NCBI GenBank assembly: GCA_027919835.1
Contig: JANVFP010000052.1
Location: 1-64,000 of the forward strand
Reading direction: 5' to 3'
Length of the DNA: 64,000 bases
From: Lentinula raphanica
Taxonomy: Eukaryota; Basidiomycota; Agaricomycetes; Agaricales; Omphalotaceae
Shown: in pieces, positions 11,999 to 25,295 of the stretch
How positions within the stretch are numbered: the first letter of the stretch is position 1
Layout: each line of letters opens with the position of its first letter
Notes under the pieces: generated by a model
The model's input: the letters and a program-made list of their open reading frames with translations, nothing else
What the model was told of the DNA's origin: nothing
Database searches by the model: none
Program-made: the position numbers and the translations under genes

Positions 11999-12035
11999 TG
12001 GTTTACCTTGTTAGTAGATAGCCACCTAGGAGTGT

Positions 12036-12172
12036 GGGGTAGCTACCCTAATTAACTTTTTAGAGGGGGTAGCTACCCTCATTTACTTTTAGAATGGGTA
12101 GCTACCCTCATTAACTTTTCACAGTGGGTAGCTACCCAGATTTACTTTTTACAGAGGGTAGCTACCTGAATT
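12036..12172. repeat. GGTAGCTACC tandem repeat, five units
   Basis: The palindromic core GGTAGCTACC occurs five times at about 30-bp spacing, separated by AATTAACTTTT-like sequence. The same core reappears on the far side of the solo LTR at 13027-13160. Confidence 0.85.
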
Positions 12173-12176
12173 ACTT

Positions 12177-12925
12177 TGTTAAGGTTTAGTAGTTCTGTTA
12201 TATTCATACCTCCGACTCCGATCTGATTCCGATCTGATTCCGATCCAGACCCCCTCACACTCATTTTATGTTTGTTATTTCTACTCCGATGGCTTTTATA
12301 GCTCCGATGGCTCCGACTCCGGAGCTTGTACTTAATGTTTGCTTGTTTATTAGTGTATAACTCCGATCTGATTCGGAGGCACAGCCACAGTCCTTATTGT
12401 CTTTATGCCTATCACTCTTATTGTCTTTTATTTTACAATAAGTACATTCATTCTTTTGTTATGACTTTACAATAGTTATTGTTAATTACTTGACAGCCTC
12501 GGAACTTGATTACTCCAAGACTGGTATATAAGCCTTAGTAGTTTGTACTGTAGGCTTAACCTCGAAATCGACTTGGGTACGACCTAGTTATCTCTGGTAC
12601 TAGTTTCAGTCCTATCTAGTACAACCTCTGCCTTCACGTCTAGTCCGTTCGAGTCTCGACTCTTTGTTTAGTCCGACTCCGACTCCGACTCCGACTTTCC
12701 CATGGTCCGACGGTCCTATTGGATCCTTACGTTTGTCACCTACCCTCAGGGACATGCAGCAAGTAGAAGGTGTTGGTCAATAACAGCACCAAGTCCCACA
12801 ACCATCCGTAGGGTCTTGTACACTTTCCTATCTGCTCGGTACTTCCTAAGTCTGATCCCAGGACCTACTAGGTCCGACTCCGGAATCTCCGGACCCCTCC
12901 GACCCTATCTGGCACAACCCTAACA
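12177..12925 (+). repeat. Solo LTR of a related gypsy element (about 750 bp)
   Basis: It starts TGTTAAGG and ends CCCTAACA. It has CCGACTCCGA-type repeats like the full element's LTR, a TATA box (GGTATATAAGCC near 12533) and a segment near 12770 (GTGTTGGTCAATAACAGCAC) corresponding to the tail of the LTR at 8159-8745. No internal retroelement sequence adjoins it. I could not find a clear target duplication, so the ends may be off by a few bases. Confidence 0.75.
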
Positions 12926-13019
12926 AGTTCTCATCATGTATATCAAAGGCCCTAGCCTGTTTTATAAGCTGTGAGATAACTAATGTTACCAGAGTGTTAG
13001 TAAACTACTCCTAACAATT

Positions 13020-13170
13020 TTTGAAAAATATAGGGTAGCTACTTCAAGAGGACGCCTGGCACCATAGGTAGGGTAGCTACCCATCTCAAAACCTCACACT
13101 ATGGGGGTAGCTACCTAGCCTGTGGTAGCTACCTACCTCAAGGACCCCAGGGTAGCCTACCCATATTTTG
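13020..13170. repeat. GGTAGCTACC repeat, distal part
   Basis: Several GGTAGCTACC cores or close variants (near 13033, 13072, 13106, 13122 and a degenerate one near 13150) continue the array at 12036-12172. The solo LTR between the two blocks suggests insertion of the retroelement into this array. Confidence 0.75.
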
Positions 13171-13262
13171 GGCCTCTTAGGCCTATTTAGGTACACTATT
13201 TTTTTGGCCTAAGAAGGCCTGTTTGGTGGGTGCCTGAAGTGGAGATATAAGCAATTCATTTT

Positions 13263-13311
13263 AAAAAATAATATTTAAATCCTTTTTTAAATGATTTAAA
13301 TATTATTTTTT
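13263..13311. repeat. Perfect 19-bp AT-rich hairpin
   Basis: AAAAAATAATATTTAAATC at 13263-13281 is followed after 11 bases by its exact reverse complement at 13293-13311. It is probably part of a decayed mobile element; no other function is evident. Confidence 0.75.
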
Positions 13312-13489
13312 TAGTAGGGCCAATAAGTTATCCAGATTTTTTGCAAAACATCTCTGGACAGTTATTGGGGTCTTTTGCAAAAGCCTGGCAGAATCAGCTG
13401 ATTTCATTCCAATACCACTAGTCACTCCGACACAGATGACTCAATGTGTTTCTGGTGAGTGGGTTCATATCAATTCACTTATTTGAGCT

Positions 13490-14215
13490 AAGTTCTCATT
13501 TGAGTCTGTAGCGCCTACTGGTCCCCGAAAGAAGGCAGTCGAATATTCAAGGTCACCTGGAAATCCCACACCTGTTGACAGAAGGGAAGAAAACTCCGAA
13601 GGGTTAGACTCTGATGAATCAGATAACGATTCAATGTCAGTGAAATGGGGCAAGCAGAAGGCCAAAGAGAAGAAGGATAAAAGTAATGTGATCACAAGCC
13701 ACCCTTATTTGCACTGCTAATCTATATTTTCAGAGTTTCGAAAGGATAGCTGGCTTTGGACGAAAGGCATGCGCAACATGACTCCTGAGGAAATACAGCA
13801 ATGGGACTTGGAAGGTCAGTGTGTTACATCTTACTTATCCTGAATACTTCATGAACTGTATAATCTCAATGCCTGTGTAGGTGATGGCATCCAGTAGTTC
13901 CGTGCTGAGGCAGAGATATATCGTTGGACAGAGCAATTCGAGTCGAAGTATGCTGAGTTTGAACAAGTCATTGCATTCTTTTGAACTATGGCAAACGCAT
14001 GGACGTTTTTTGGGCAACAATCAAACACTTCCTGGATATCGCGCATATGCAAACTACCATGCTGCTATGTTCACTGACCTCGCTAACAATGCGGACCTGC
14101 GTTACAAGAGAGTTGGTCACCCTGCTTTCATGAATTTGAACGGGGATGAAATTTTGGCTGATCGTGTGTTGGACTAGCGGAAAGAGTGGCTGAAGTGGAT
14201 GGATGACCTGGTGAG
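13490..14215 (+). pseudogene. Broken protein-coding fragment, family not recognised
   Basis: Plus-strand exon-like pieces with plausible introns (acceptor TTTTCAG near 13732; donor GTCAGTG near 13815 and acceptor TGTGTAG near 13880) encode a hydrophilic protein. The last part reads as RAEAEIYRWTEQFESKYAEF and later VGHPAFMNLNGDEIL and EWLKWMDDL. Stop codons interrupt it where sense codons are expected: TAG near 13895, TGA near 13982 and TAG near 14175. The codon pattern looks real and the stops look secondary, so I call it a decayed gene. It may be transposon-associated because of its surroundings, but I cannot name a family. Confidence 0.55.
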
Positions 14216-14500
14216 CATGGCCAAACCTTGTGAGACCTGACCCTGATCTTTTGCTTGTGCTAGAGCCTAGAATATCCACAGGGCATACTTGGTGAGCAAA
14301 TTGATTTCATATGAAGACTTAAGTCAACTGAAGTTTTGGTCTTGCTAGGATGCTTGAGTCTCAAGGCTGAACAGACTTGTATGTCCACTTAAGTCCAGTC
14401 CACTTAAGGTGCATTCTGACTTCATTTCAGAGGGCCTCAAGATCATGAACTCTAGTCTGCCGGTAAGTTGTCTTAAGTCACTTGGTGCTTCTGATGCTGC

Positions 14501-14754
14501 CAATCAGGAAATTCACTTCTGCTTGAGAGTCTCCAAAGATACCCCCATTCCCTAGAGAACTAAAGATTGCTCTCAAAATCCCTAGAGTCTTTAGGTTTCT
14601 TTTAGTTACTCTGGGAGCTCTTTTGGATCTCTGAAAGTCTTTCAAAGTCTTTGAAAGCCCCTCAAGTCTTGCAGAGCTCTTTTATTTCTCTAGGAAATGG
14701 GGGGTGTCTTTGGAGGCTCTCAAAGCACATTTGTCAAAACAGATTTTGCTGATG
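14501..14754. mobile_element. Degenerate short inverted-repeat element, CATCAG type
   Basis: The right end is TTTTGCTGATG. The left end (CAATCAGGAAATTCACTTC) is a worn version. The inner arms pair well: GAGAGTCTCCAAAGATACCC on the left against GAGAGCCTCCAAAGACACCC read from the right strand, then CCCTAGAGAACTAAAG against TCCTAGAGAAATAAAAG. No coding capacity. Confidence 0.65.
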
Positions 14755-14867
14755 CCTGACATGTTCACTTCTAGGTCTTGAGTCGCACATGCTTAAGTTT
14801 TGCAGCTTAAGTCGGAAGGGCAGTGGGGTACTCAAGTTGGCTTAAGAATGCTCACTGCATCAGGAAA

Positions 14868-16103
14868 AACACTCTAGGCCTAGGCAACTATGAGTATCTT
14901 TGAGGCTCTCTAGAGGGCCTACATGCTTAGGAGAGCTAGAAAGCACTGAAGAAAATGGGCATTTCTTAGGCAACCTCAAAGGAATATACTTTGATCTGAG
15001 AGCACCTCAAGAAATGGCTAATTCCTAGGGACTCTGAAAGTGCCTCAATGGCCTAGGTTGCCTAGGTAACCCAGGTCACTAAACTGCTTTGTAGTGCTTT
15101 GAAGTGCTTTGAGAATCTTTGAGGATCTTTGAGAGTCTTTGAGGATCTTTGAGGATCTTTGAGAGTCTTTGAAAGTCTTTGCAGAGCTTTTTAGCAATTT
15201 TTAATATCAAATTAAATGAAGAAAACATCACCCAAATAGAAAATTTCATAAGTGTATTGCAGAACTTGCTTAATCTAGAGAATACATGCATCAAAAAGTG
15301 CCATTGACAACTTTGACAAGATCTTGTTTCAATGATATATTTGGGCTGCCACCGTGAACCATGTACAATCAAAAAGTTTGTCACATGGTCCAAACTTATA
15401 TATAGCTATATTAACTACATATCTACATGTTGTATATGTTATCATATCTCAATGAAGGACTTTATATATGAGATTTGTAGATTAGATTCTCTATATAATT
15501 TGATAATCAACTACATCAGGAAAAATACCTTGGGTCCAGAGAGCCTAGAGACACCCCCCAAAAGCTTAGGCTTCCTAGGCTTCCCAGAGATTCTCAAAGA
15601 TTTCCAAAGATTTTCAAAGCAACTCAGGTAAGCCTGAAGACATAAGGTTGACTTAAAATCATTTCAAGAACTTGAAACTGCCTGGAATTTTGGGGGTGTC
15701 TCCAGGCAACCTGGGCCTAGATAGATTTTTCCTGATGTAGTACATTACAAATTCTTGTAATTATATAAGTCTTATGTAATATGATATAATCAGAAATTAC
15801 ATAATACAAAAATATAAAATAGAATGTAATGTAAAATAGAAATAAGAGGAATCAATTAATTTTTATTCATATTTTTTGCCTTTGAAAGCATTTCAAAGCT
15901 CCTCAAAGACACTCAAAGACACTCAAAGATTCTCAAAGCACCTCAAAGCACCTCAAAGAATACCCCAGAACTTTCAAGTGGCTGAGAGTGCCTAGGATTT
16001 GGGGGTATCTTTGCATGCCTTGGGGGCTCCAAAGCCATGAAAGGCCCTAGGGGGCTTGAAAGCAGCTTTTAGTGGCTGAGAGCTCAGTACATTTTTCCTG
16101 ATG
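14868..16103. mobile_element. Candidate CATCAG element containing copy B
   Basis: CATCAGGAAAAACACTC at 14868 and an inverted ATTTTTCCTGATG ending at 16103 could be the two ends of one element of about 1 kb, with the 224-bp copy B nested inside. Apart from the terminal 12 bases the two ends do not clearly pair, so they may belong to different elements. Confidence 0.35.
15514..15737. mobile_element. CATCAGG short inverted-repeat element, copy B
   Basis: The copy is 224 bp with ends CATCAGGAAAAATACC and the inverted ATAGATTTTTCCTGATG, flanked by TA on both sides. It is nearly identical to copy A (9782-10003), which points to recent movement or sequence exchange. Confidence 0.88.
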
Positions 16104-17491
16104 TGGGTGTAGAGTAACTTAAGTTCTATAAGGCTGTGCTGTACAGTAAATCTATCTGTATACATCTTAAGATGATCTCGAGTTGACTTAAACTTGGTGA
16201 CACAATATGCTTGAGTCTTAAGTAAAGCTCACATAGTTACGGCACCTAGAGTATCTGAGTTCTTTGAGGCTTATAAAAATTCTCTAGGTGCTTTCAGGTG
16301 CTTTCAGATGCTTTCAGATGCTTTCAGGATCTTTCAGGATCTTTCAGGATCTCTAGGATGTTTTTTGATCTTTAAAAGCTCACAAAAATCTCTGGGCAGC
16401 CTAGGAATTGGGGGGTATCTCTGAGGACTCTAGAGATGAAAATATTTTTCCTGATGCCAAGCACTTTGGGTGTGACAACACTAAGCACCCAGCCCGAGTC
16501 AGTGACAATCATCACAAGTCACAGTGAGAAGTTGAAATTTGAGCTTAGGAAAAGTGGCCATATTCAAGTCAATTGCTAATCTGAGGTAACCATATATAAG
16601 TATAGGCCTTGGCAATGTATGCTCAATGCTCAGAAGCAGCATGCAAAAGAGCTTTAGGCAAGTTCAAGGACCATTTTCATGAAATTTTTCTAAGTCCAGA
16701 GTCACAAAAGATCCATCGATAAGCTAAATTGCCAGAACACGGGCAACAGCATCCAACCGAGCGTAGTAAGGCAGACCACTGTCTTTGTACCTCTGCAGTC
16801 GGCTGTCTCTGAAGATAGAGCCCTGGTAGATAGTCGAGAGAACAGCTAGTGAGACAGATTCAAGCAGCAGTTTTGAGCCTGCGAAAGCTCTCATCAGGGG
16901 GCTACCGCTACCCCTACCATCTGCACTTCTTACCCCGTGTAGGGTTACTACCACTGAGCCTTTATACACCCAGAAGGAGTCCGGACCGGGCCTGCAGCTG
17001 AAGTCCTCACGATCAGCCAGTACCTCATGACCTTGACCTTCCGAGAGGGTGGTTTACAGATGGGGGTGGGATAATTTTGCTAGAGGGAGGCTTCCACTCA
17101 GTCCATCAGGCGAGCCATGCAACCAACTGTGTCACACACTGCCATTGGCCACAGCCCACCTTAGGACCCAAAGACAAAATTACTCAAGCCTGGGCTGACA
17201 GGTTTCCCTGCCAGTAAGGATTTTGTTCGTGCCCATGCGGCGAAGACGAGGTTGGAGCCAAATTTCGGGTGGATTCTACCAGTCCGTTGATGATCGAACC
17301 CCACCCGTTCAAATAACGCGAGATCCAAATCAACGGACTGGCTCGCGAGTCTAACAATGGTTGCGCCTTACCATTAACAAACAAAGAGAAAATATGTATA
17401 TAACTCGATGGATCATCTAAAGTATTCATAATCTAAGTCCGATATCTCAGAAATAGTGGATCTGTTTTCCAAGGTTCGTTAGTCAATGCAC
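16104..17491. other. Transition from repeats to genes, no gene seen
   Basis: Up to about 16460 the sequence still looks repeat-derived: CTTTCAGGATCTTTCAGG runs near 16320 and another TTTTTCCTGATG end at 16446-16457. From there to the end of PDA1 I find no coding frame that I can support and no convincing tRNA fold. Confidence 0.5.
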
Positions 17492-19019
17492 TCAAAATTG
17501 CGAAAGAAGATGAACCTCTTCGCGCTCCCTGCCTCGCATGAATGGTGGCTCAGTTCCCGCATAGTAGATGTCAGTCCAGAGATCTTTTGTATCAGGTATC
17601 GGTGACGCCTTGGCTTCCTCAACGGCGCTGTCTACGGTAGATTTAGCTTCCTTGTCGATTTGCTATTTCAAGCTTGTCAGATGAATACTAGTCCCCATTC
17701 CCGCGAAACGCACCTTTAATTCTTGTTCAGAAGCCAGTCCCCATTCTTCGATATAGCGTTGAAGACCACGAATGGGATCTTGAGTGCTACGCATCCTTTG
17801 CACTTCTTCACGGGTACGATAAGTGGTTCCAGGGTCGGACATGCTGAGCGAATAGTGAGCGTGCAGATTTACAAGAAGAAGAATGGAGAGAACAACGTAC
17901 GAGTGACCTCCGTAACGGTAAGTAACAAATTCAAGTAAGAGGGGACCCTTCTTGTCTTCGACGGTCCATTTCCTAGCGTACTCTACTCCCTGTTTGACTG
18001 CAATAATATCCATTCCATTCACCTGTAGAGATCAAGTTTGACAGGGAGCGCGCGCATGAAAATCCAAGCACACCTGGAGACCGGGAATCTTGTCGCCACG
18101 AGTAAAGTACTGTGTGTTTGAAGAACTTCGCTCAGCAGAAGTTCCCATACCGTACTTGTTGTTTTCGCAAACAAAGACGCAAGGAAGGTCCCAAAGTTTG
18201 GCCTGTGTATTAGATAAGTAGGTGTCTTTGGGATGAAATACGCGGAGTAAGCGTACCATGTTGAAAGCCTCAAAGACTTGGCCCTGGTTGGCAGCACCGT
18301 CACCATACAACGTGAAGGTACACGTTGATTCTTCAGTGTATTTTTGAGCAAAGGCGATGCCAGCACCTAGTGGCACCTGAGCACCGACGATTCCGTTTCC
18401 TCCAAAGAACGACGGGGTAAAGATATGCATAGAGCCGCCCTTGCCATGTGACATTCCTATCTGACGACCAAGCAGCTCGCCAATTACGCCCTGTATCGTT
18501 CCGCCACGAAGGACGGCCAGAGGATGACAACGATAGGATGTAATAACTTTGTCGTTTTTGGTGATGCCGTGCTCGAGACCGACAGAAACTGCTTCCTATG
18601 AGTACAATTCGAGTGAGTAAATTAGTAACAGAGAGCGCAGAAAGACGCACCTGCCCAATAGCTAAATGACAGAAACCTCGAATCATTTTAGCTTTGTACA
18701 AAGCGTCAGCAGCCATCTCCATGCGCCGCATGGTCTGCATCTGCCTGTACATGTCTAGCAGCTCAGTTTTCGTCACTTTGACATCGAGGTCCGGCTTGTC
18801 ACAGTTATGTGTCTGGAAAGAATCTTCATGAATCTTCACCCAGAAAGGGTCAGTCTCATGGGCGTTGTCCTGTAGTTGGGTAGTGTCCGCGGTAGTTTGA
18901 ATGGTTCGCACGAAGGGCTGCTAGAAATCAATGAAATTATACCCAGCTAAACCAGTAATGTAGAGACTCACGATTCGAGGGACGCGACGAGGCAAACGAA
19001 GACGAGCTAGAGACGACAT
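17492..19019 (-). CDS. PDA1: Pyruvate dehydrogenase E1 component subunit alpha
   Basis: This is the alpha subunit of the thiamine-diphosphate-dependent E1 of the mitochondrial pyruvate dehydrogenase complex, which decarboxylates pyruvate and passes the acetyl group to E2. Seven exons (18972-19019, 18651-18920, 18257-18595, 18074-18202, 17901-18022, 17714-17843, 17492-17662) join in frame to 402 aa, a normal family length. The N-terminus ([16 protein letters not shown]) is basic and Ser/Arg-rich, as expected for a mitochondrial presequence. The ThDP-binding signature GDGAANQGQ through CENN is intact. The segment YRYGGHSMSDPG carries the Ser that is the regulatory phosphorylation site in this family. 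The gene is divergent from the kinase at 19484. Confidence 0.96.
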
Positions 19020-19483
19020 GGAGGAGAGGAACTAGGATTATTACAACGCGACACGCAAAAAAGACCGGAAAGAAGTAGCGTGAGAATTCTGTCTTCCGGC
19101 CACAACCGCTGATTTACAGAAATTGCGAACCTGAGTATGTATCTGTTCACTTTACTTACCCAGTTTCTTTACCCTTTGAATTGTATACTCTGCGCCTGCT
19201 CTGAAGTACTTAGAGCAGCTGGAAGTTTTTGGCAATGGCATTTGTGCAAAAGTTTTGTCCAACAATATGTATACATATTCGTTACAATAATTAGTTGAAC
19301 ATTCTCGGGCCCTCGATTACTATTGTAATTACCATAATTTATCCATCGACATGGTTGCGAACATGACCGGAGCCAAATATCGGTGAATGAAACGATGAAC
19401 ATCCGATCTTGTACGTTGTTGCTTCCTAATCCATTCTCTTTTCCGCACTACCACCATCATCTTCTTACTTTACCAACCATATC
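19020..19483. promoter_or_regulatory. Shared divergent promoter, PDA1 and AGC kinase
   Basis: A 464-bp gap between two start codons that face away from each other. It must hold both promoters. No specific element is identified. Confidence 0.55.
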
Positions 19484-21710
<2,227 letters not shown>

Positions 21711-22287
21711 GGGGTAAGGATGTGCCATGCGTTTGTTCAACATTGAAGATTGCAAAGGAAGGAAACAAAAAAACCAGGGATTTCGTCATTATCAGCTAGT
21801 TACCGGTTAGAAAGCAGGCTTTCTTCATATCTTTATCTGAAGTGCTTTCCTGTAACATTCAACAAATTTTGAGTTGGATCTGTGTAACTGCCCGACACAA
21901 AACACACATGTGCATATCATCATTGACAATATCAGAGCCAAATATTCGAGAGAAGACTACCTATAGCTACGTAGACCTCCAGCCCAATCACACAGGGAGC
22001 TTTGTGGACGAATGCAAATCCCTTTGCAGTCCACTTCACCCTAGAGACCTTTCGCCAACTGTCTTAGCCCGGGTTGGGAAGGCATGAGCCGCACCTAACC
22101 TATTGAAGAGCATGAGAGTTGAATTCACAGCGATTAGCCCAAAGATCCAGCGAAGAACAGTGATGTGGGGAGAAGGAGGCGAAGTATAATCAATAGTTGA
22201 ATCGGTGCATGCAATATCATGCCCGGTATTTTGTTTCGTCTAACATTGAACTCACCTAGGCGCTTGGTATGTGTGTCAAGCCGTGAT
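21711..22287. other. Convergent 3' region, no gene seen
   Basis: This lies between the kinase stop and the stop of the opposite-strand gene at 22288. I find no supportable frame. Confidence 0.5.
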
Positions 22288-23065
22288 TCAAAAATCTAAA
22301 GGATCGCGATGGTGCTCCTCGGGGCTAGATATATAAGAGTGAGTATACGATACAGATTAATACAAACGACAAGTTCAATGAGCTTCATAGCAATCATAAC
22401 AAGCAATAATATCACTAAAGATACGTCAGGAAATTTCCAGATCATGAAGAACAGGTGTCCGACTAACTTTTCAGGACTCTCAAAACAACAGGCCTTGCAT
22501 ACTACCCGTCCACAACTCCGGCCAAGCTCAGCCTTTTCATTCTCAATCTCATTCGAATTCACTGTTTGTATCACAGATTCCAGATCGTCGTCCTTCGATC
22601 TCTTCTTCTTCCCTAACGGATGAACAGCAGTATTTGCATTGACCGAATTAAACGTCAAGGCTACGCGCTGAGGTTGTGCCACTGCTTTCTGGAGAGAATG
22701 AGCATCAAATTCAGTGTCCAAAGGAGGGCGGACGGGTGGGCAAGTCAAGGAACGAGGGGGAGGAAGAGGGGCCGTGCACGTTCGAGAACAAATGGTGCAT
22801 GTCGGTGAACCACATCTGAGAGACAATATGTCTGCATATTGATAGAGTCACACAGAGAGCATAGCGCATACCTAGCACAGAAGACGATAGATGATTTTGA
22901 GACGGTTTGTGCATGTCGGTGGCACGAGGAACAAGTCAATATCGCTGCGTTCTTAAACACAGCAGAAAGTGAAGGGGCAATCAAGGGAGGTAATGAGTTC
23001 GTTGCTGGCTTCGTCGCCGAAGAGATTTTTCGTCGTTTATGGGACACAAACTTGCCTGTCGCCAT
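22288..23065 (-). CDS. Small cysteine-rich, probably zinc-binding protein
   Basis: Three exons (22872-23065, 22468-22815, 22288-22324) join in frame to 192 aa. The start at 23065 gives a basic N-terminus (MATGKFVSHKRRK) with a likely nuclear signal. Cysteine pairs follow: CSSCHRHAQ, then CARCGSPTCTICSRTC, and near the end CGRVVCKACC. The pattern suggests a zinc-ribbon or treble-clef-like fold split by a low-complexity linker with KKKR and DDD. I do not recognise a named family. The 3' end is least certain: it depends on a GTTAGT donor and a short last exon. The gene runs in the same direction as coatomer delta upstream. Confidence 0.6.
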
Positions 23066-23252
23066 TGGGCAAACGCGTTGACGGGAGGAATGGGTAAGGT
23101 AGCTAAGCGCCCAGAAGATGCTGGAAGCGCTCGGCTCAACGCGGACGCTTTCCGACTCGTTATTATGTAAGCGAGCTTTGCATCCTCCGCCATCGAAAAT
23201 AATTCAAGCCTGAGTTTTACAGTGACAATCTGTACAGGAACGTGGAAACGAA

Positions 23253-25156
23253 TCAGACTACGAGATACTCGTCTACTGTGAGGACCGAATCAACCGAGAA
23301 CGTATTCAAACTCTCTCCAGAGGTTTTCGTGACACTCGCCACATTCACACCAGCCAGACTTCCTTTAGCGACAAAAGACACATCGACAGGGAAAAACGCC
23401 CCGGCATCGTCTCCACCAACATTGAAGATGAGCGAGCCGGATTTGACATCTTCATCTCCAGAGATGACAGGGATGGTCCAAGCGATAGAATGAGAAGAAG
23501 GATTCAAAGACCATTCACCAGAATGCGAGGAAACCGTTGGATAAGAACCATCACTGCGTGGTGTTGCTTAGAAGAGAAAGGATGAAAGTTAGACGACAGT
23601 ACTTACGGTAAGGGGATGGAGATGACTACATCATACAAGGTGATGTTCTCATTCTCGAGCTCGTATTCGATAGATACCTCACAGGTACCGTCATTCGATG
23701 GAGTAGGCCAGCAATTGACTGAAAGAAGGCGAATGAGGAAGAGACAAAGAATGCAACATAGTTATAGTACTCACTCGACAAAGGCACATTGCTCTCATCC
23801 GTTCCATTATACCTCCACTTGAGCACCGCCAGACTCTGGCCAACGGGGAAAGCTCTTGAGGTATCTTTGAGAGCAACCACACGCTCTTTTCCGGGGGCGA
23901 ATTTTGCAACATTTGGGTGTTGCTTGAATTGAAGGCTGTTCCCAAAATCGCTGGAGGGTGGAGCAAGACCGATTTTGATATGCGCCAGGTCGGCGTCGGT
24001 GATGAGAAGGTTCATATCACCTTTAAGTTCCATGGATTGTACTCCACCGTCTCTGAGAAGTGAGAGGGCTATTTGCTCTTTCACTACGATATGAACGCTG
24101 ATCGAATGTTAAGCGCTCTGTTCAGATCGTCGGTTGTTAAGGACTTACCTTTCAGCCACTACTTCTGGAACGCTCCCTCTCTCGCTGGAAACAGCAGCAG
24201 GAGAGCTTACAGAGGGAGTGGGAGGAGCAGAAACATCAGAAGAGAGAGAAGGAGATGCCACCATCTCTCCGCCCAGTGCATCGATGAGTTCGGCTTGCTT
24301 GGTTTTCTTGTTTCCAAGCTTCATGCCAGACCCCTTGAATGCTGGGGCACGGGTAGTAGATGGTGCTGGAGAGGATGTGGTAATTCGAGAGGGCGTTGGC
24401 TCTGGCGCCTCGTATCTGGGAACAGGAGAGTAACCAGTGACTCCACCGCCTAGATAGTTGGATCCTCCTGAGCTGGCAGTCCTACGTTGTTGTTCTCGCC
24501 TTTGCATTTCTAGTTGTTTGGCACGACGTTTAAGCTCTTCCTTGGCCTCTGCTTCTTTGTTCTATAACTACAATGAGTATCCGCTTTCGAACGACTGTCC
24601 AACTGCATACCCGGGCAATGATCTCCTGTATCTTCTCTTCGTGACTTTCCATCTCAAGCACGCTTCGGACTTGCATCAGATTGACTTGTTCTCTGTATCC
24701 CATACTGACGACCTCATCGAACGCGCCAAGGATCTCAAACGATTTGCTCTGGATCTCCCGTTCGTCAGCAGTCCTGCAGATATCCGAGACAACGCGTGCA
24801 AATAGATGAAGAGTATCGATGTCTAGCAGGATATTGGATGTTTTGTTGGTGATCAAGAGGATGTATAGATCCTCGAGGGGTTGGTATACGAAGCGAACAT
24901 CAGCGGTTTCGACGGTAGTGTGTTGAGTGTTGGTAGGAATGAGTTTTGGGAAGGAAGCGAGGAGAGATTCAATACGAGTCCGAGACATAGCACGAAATTG
25001 ACGGGAAATGACGCCTGGATAAGAATTTGAGAAACATTTTGGCGGTACAAGTCGGTTTGACTACCTTTGCCGCCTTTCGTGCATATTGACGCTGCAAGAA
25101 CGACCTAGATTTGCAGTTAGTAGCAACAGATAAGGTGTATCATCCTCCTGTACCAT
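23253..25156 (-). CDS. RET2: Coatomer (COPI) subunit delta
   Basis: The delta subunit of the COPI coat, which forms vesicles for retrograde Golgi-to-ER transport. Seven exons (25154-25156, 25065-25104, 24611-25014, 24149-24561, 23775-24097, 23607-23718, 23253-23553) join in frame to 531 aa, the expected size. The N-terminus VVLAASICTKGGK starts the longin-type domain. LVYQPLE-like FVYQPLEDLYILLITNKTSN, a charged helix (EAEAKEELKRRAKQLEMQ) and a C-terminal mu-homology domain (from about SLLRDGGVQSMELKGDMN to DEYLVV) follow. The first coding exon is only the ATG, with the intron starting straight after it (ATG then GTACAG). The start is 139 bp from the divergent RBM18-like gene. Confidence 0.95.
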
Positions 25157-25295
25157 TTGAAAGTATATAAATTTTGAGCTATCTGCTTGCAGGCAAGGAG
25201 GAAAGACGTGTCAGTGTCACGGTGGCCTCGGTCAAAGCAGGTCAAACTCGAAAGCTTGAAATTATGTAATCAATTCAACTATACTACCGACTACG
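25157..25295. promoter_or_regulatory. Short divergent promoter, coatomer delta and RBM18-like gene
   Basis: Only 139 bp separate the two start codons. A TATA-like ATATAAATTTT lies near 25166. The shared spacing makes co-expression likely, but this is not shown by the sequence. Confidence 0.55.

Noticed and set aside
17180..17420. Possible tRNA gene (GGTGGGGTTCGATC on the minus strand)
   Set aside because: It resembles a T-arm, but I cannot fold matching acceptor, D and anticodon arms around it.
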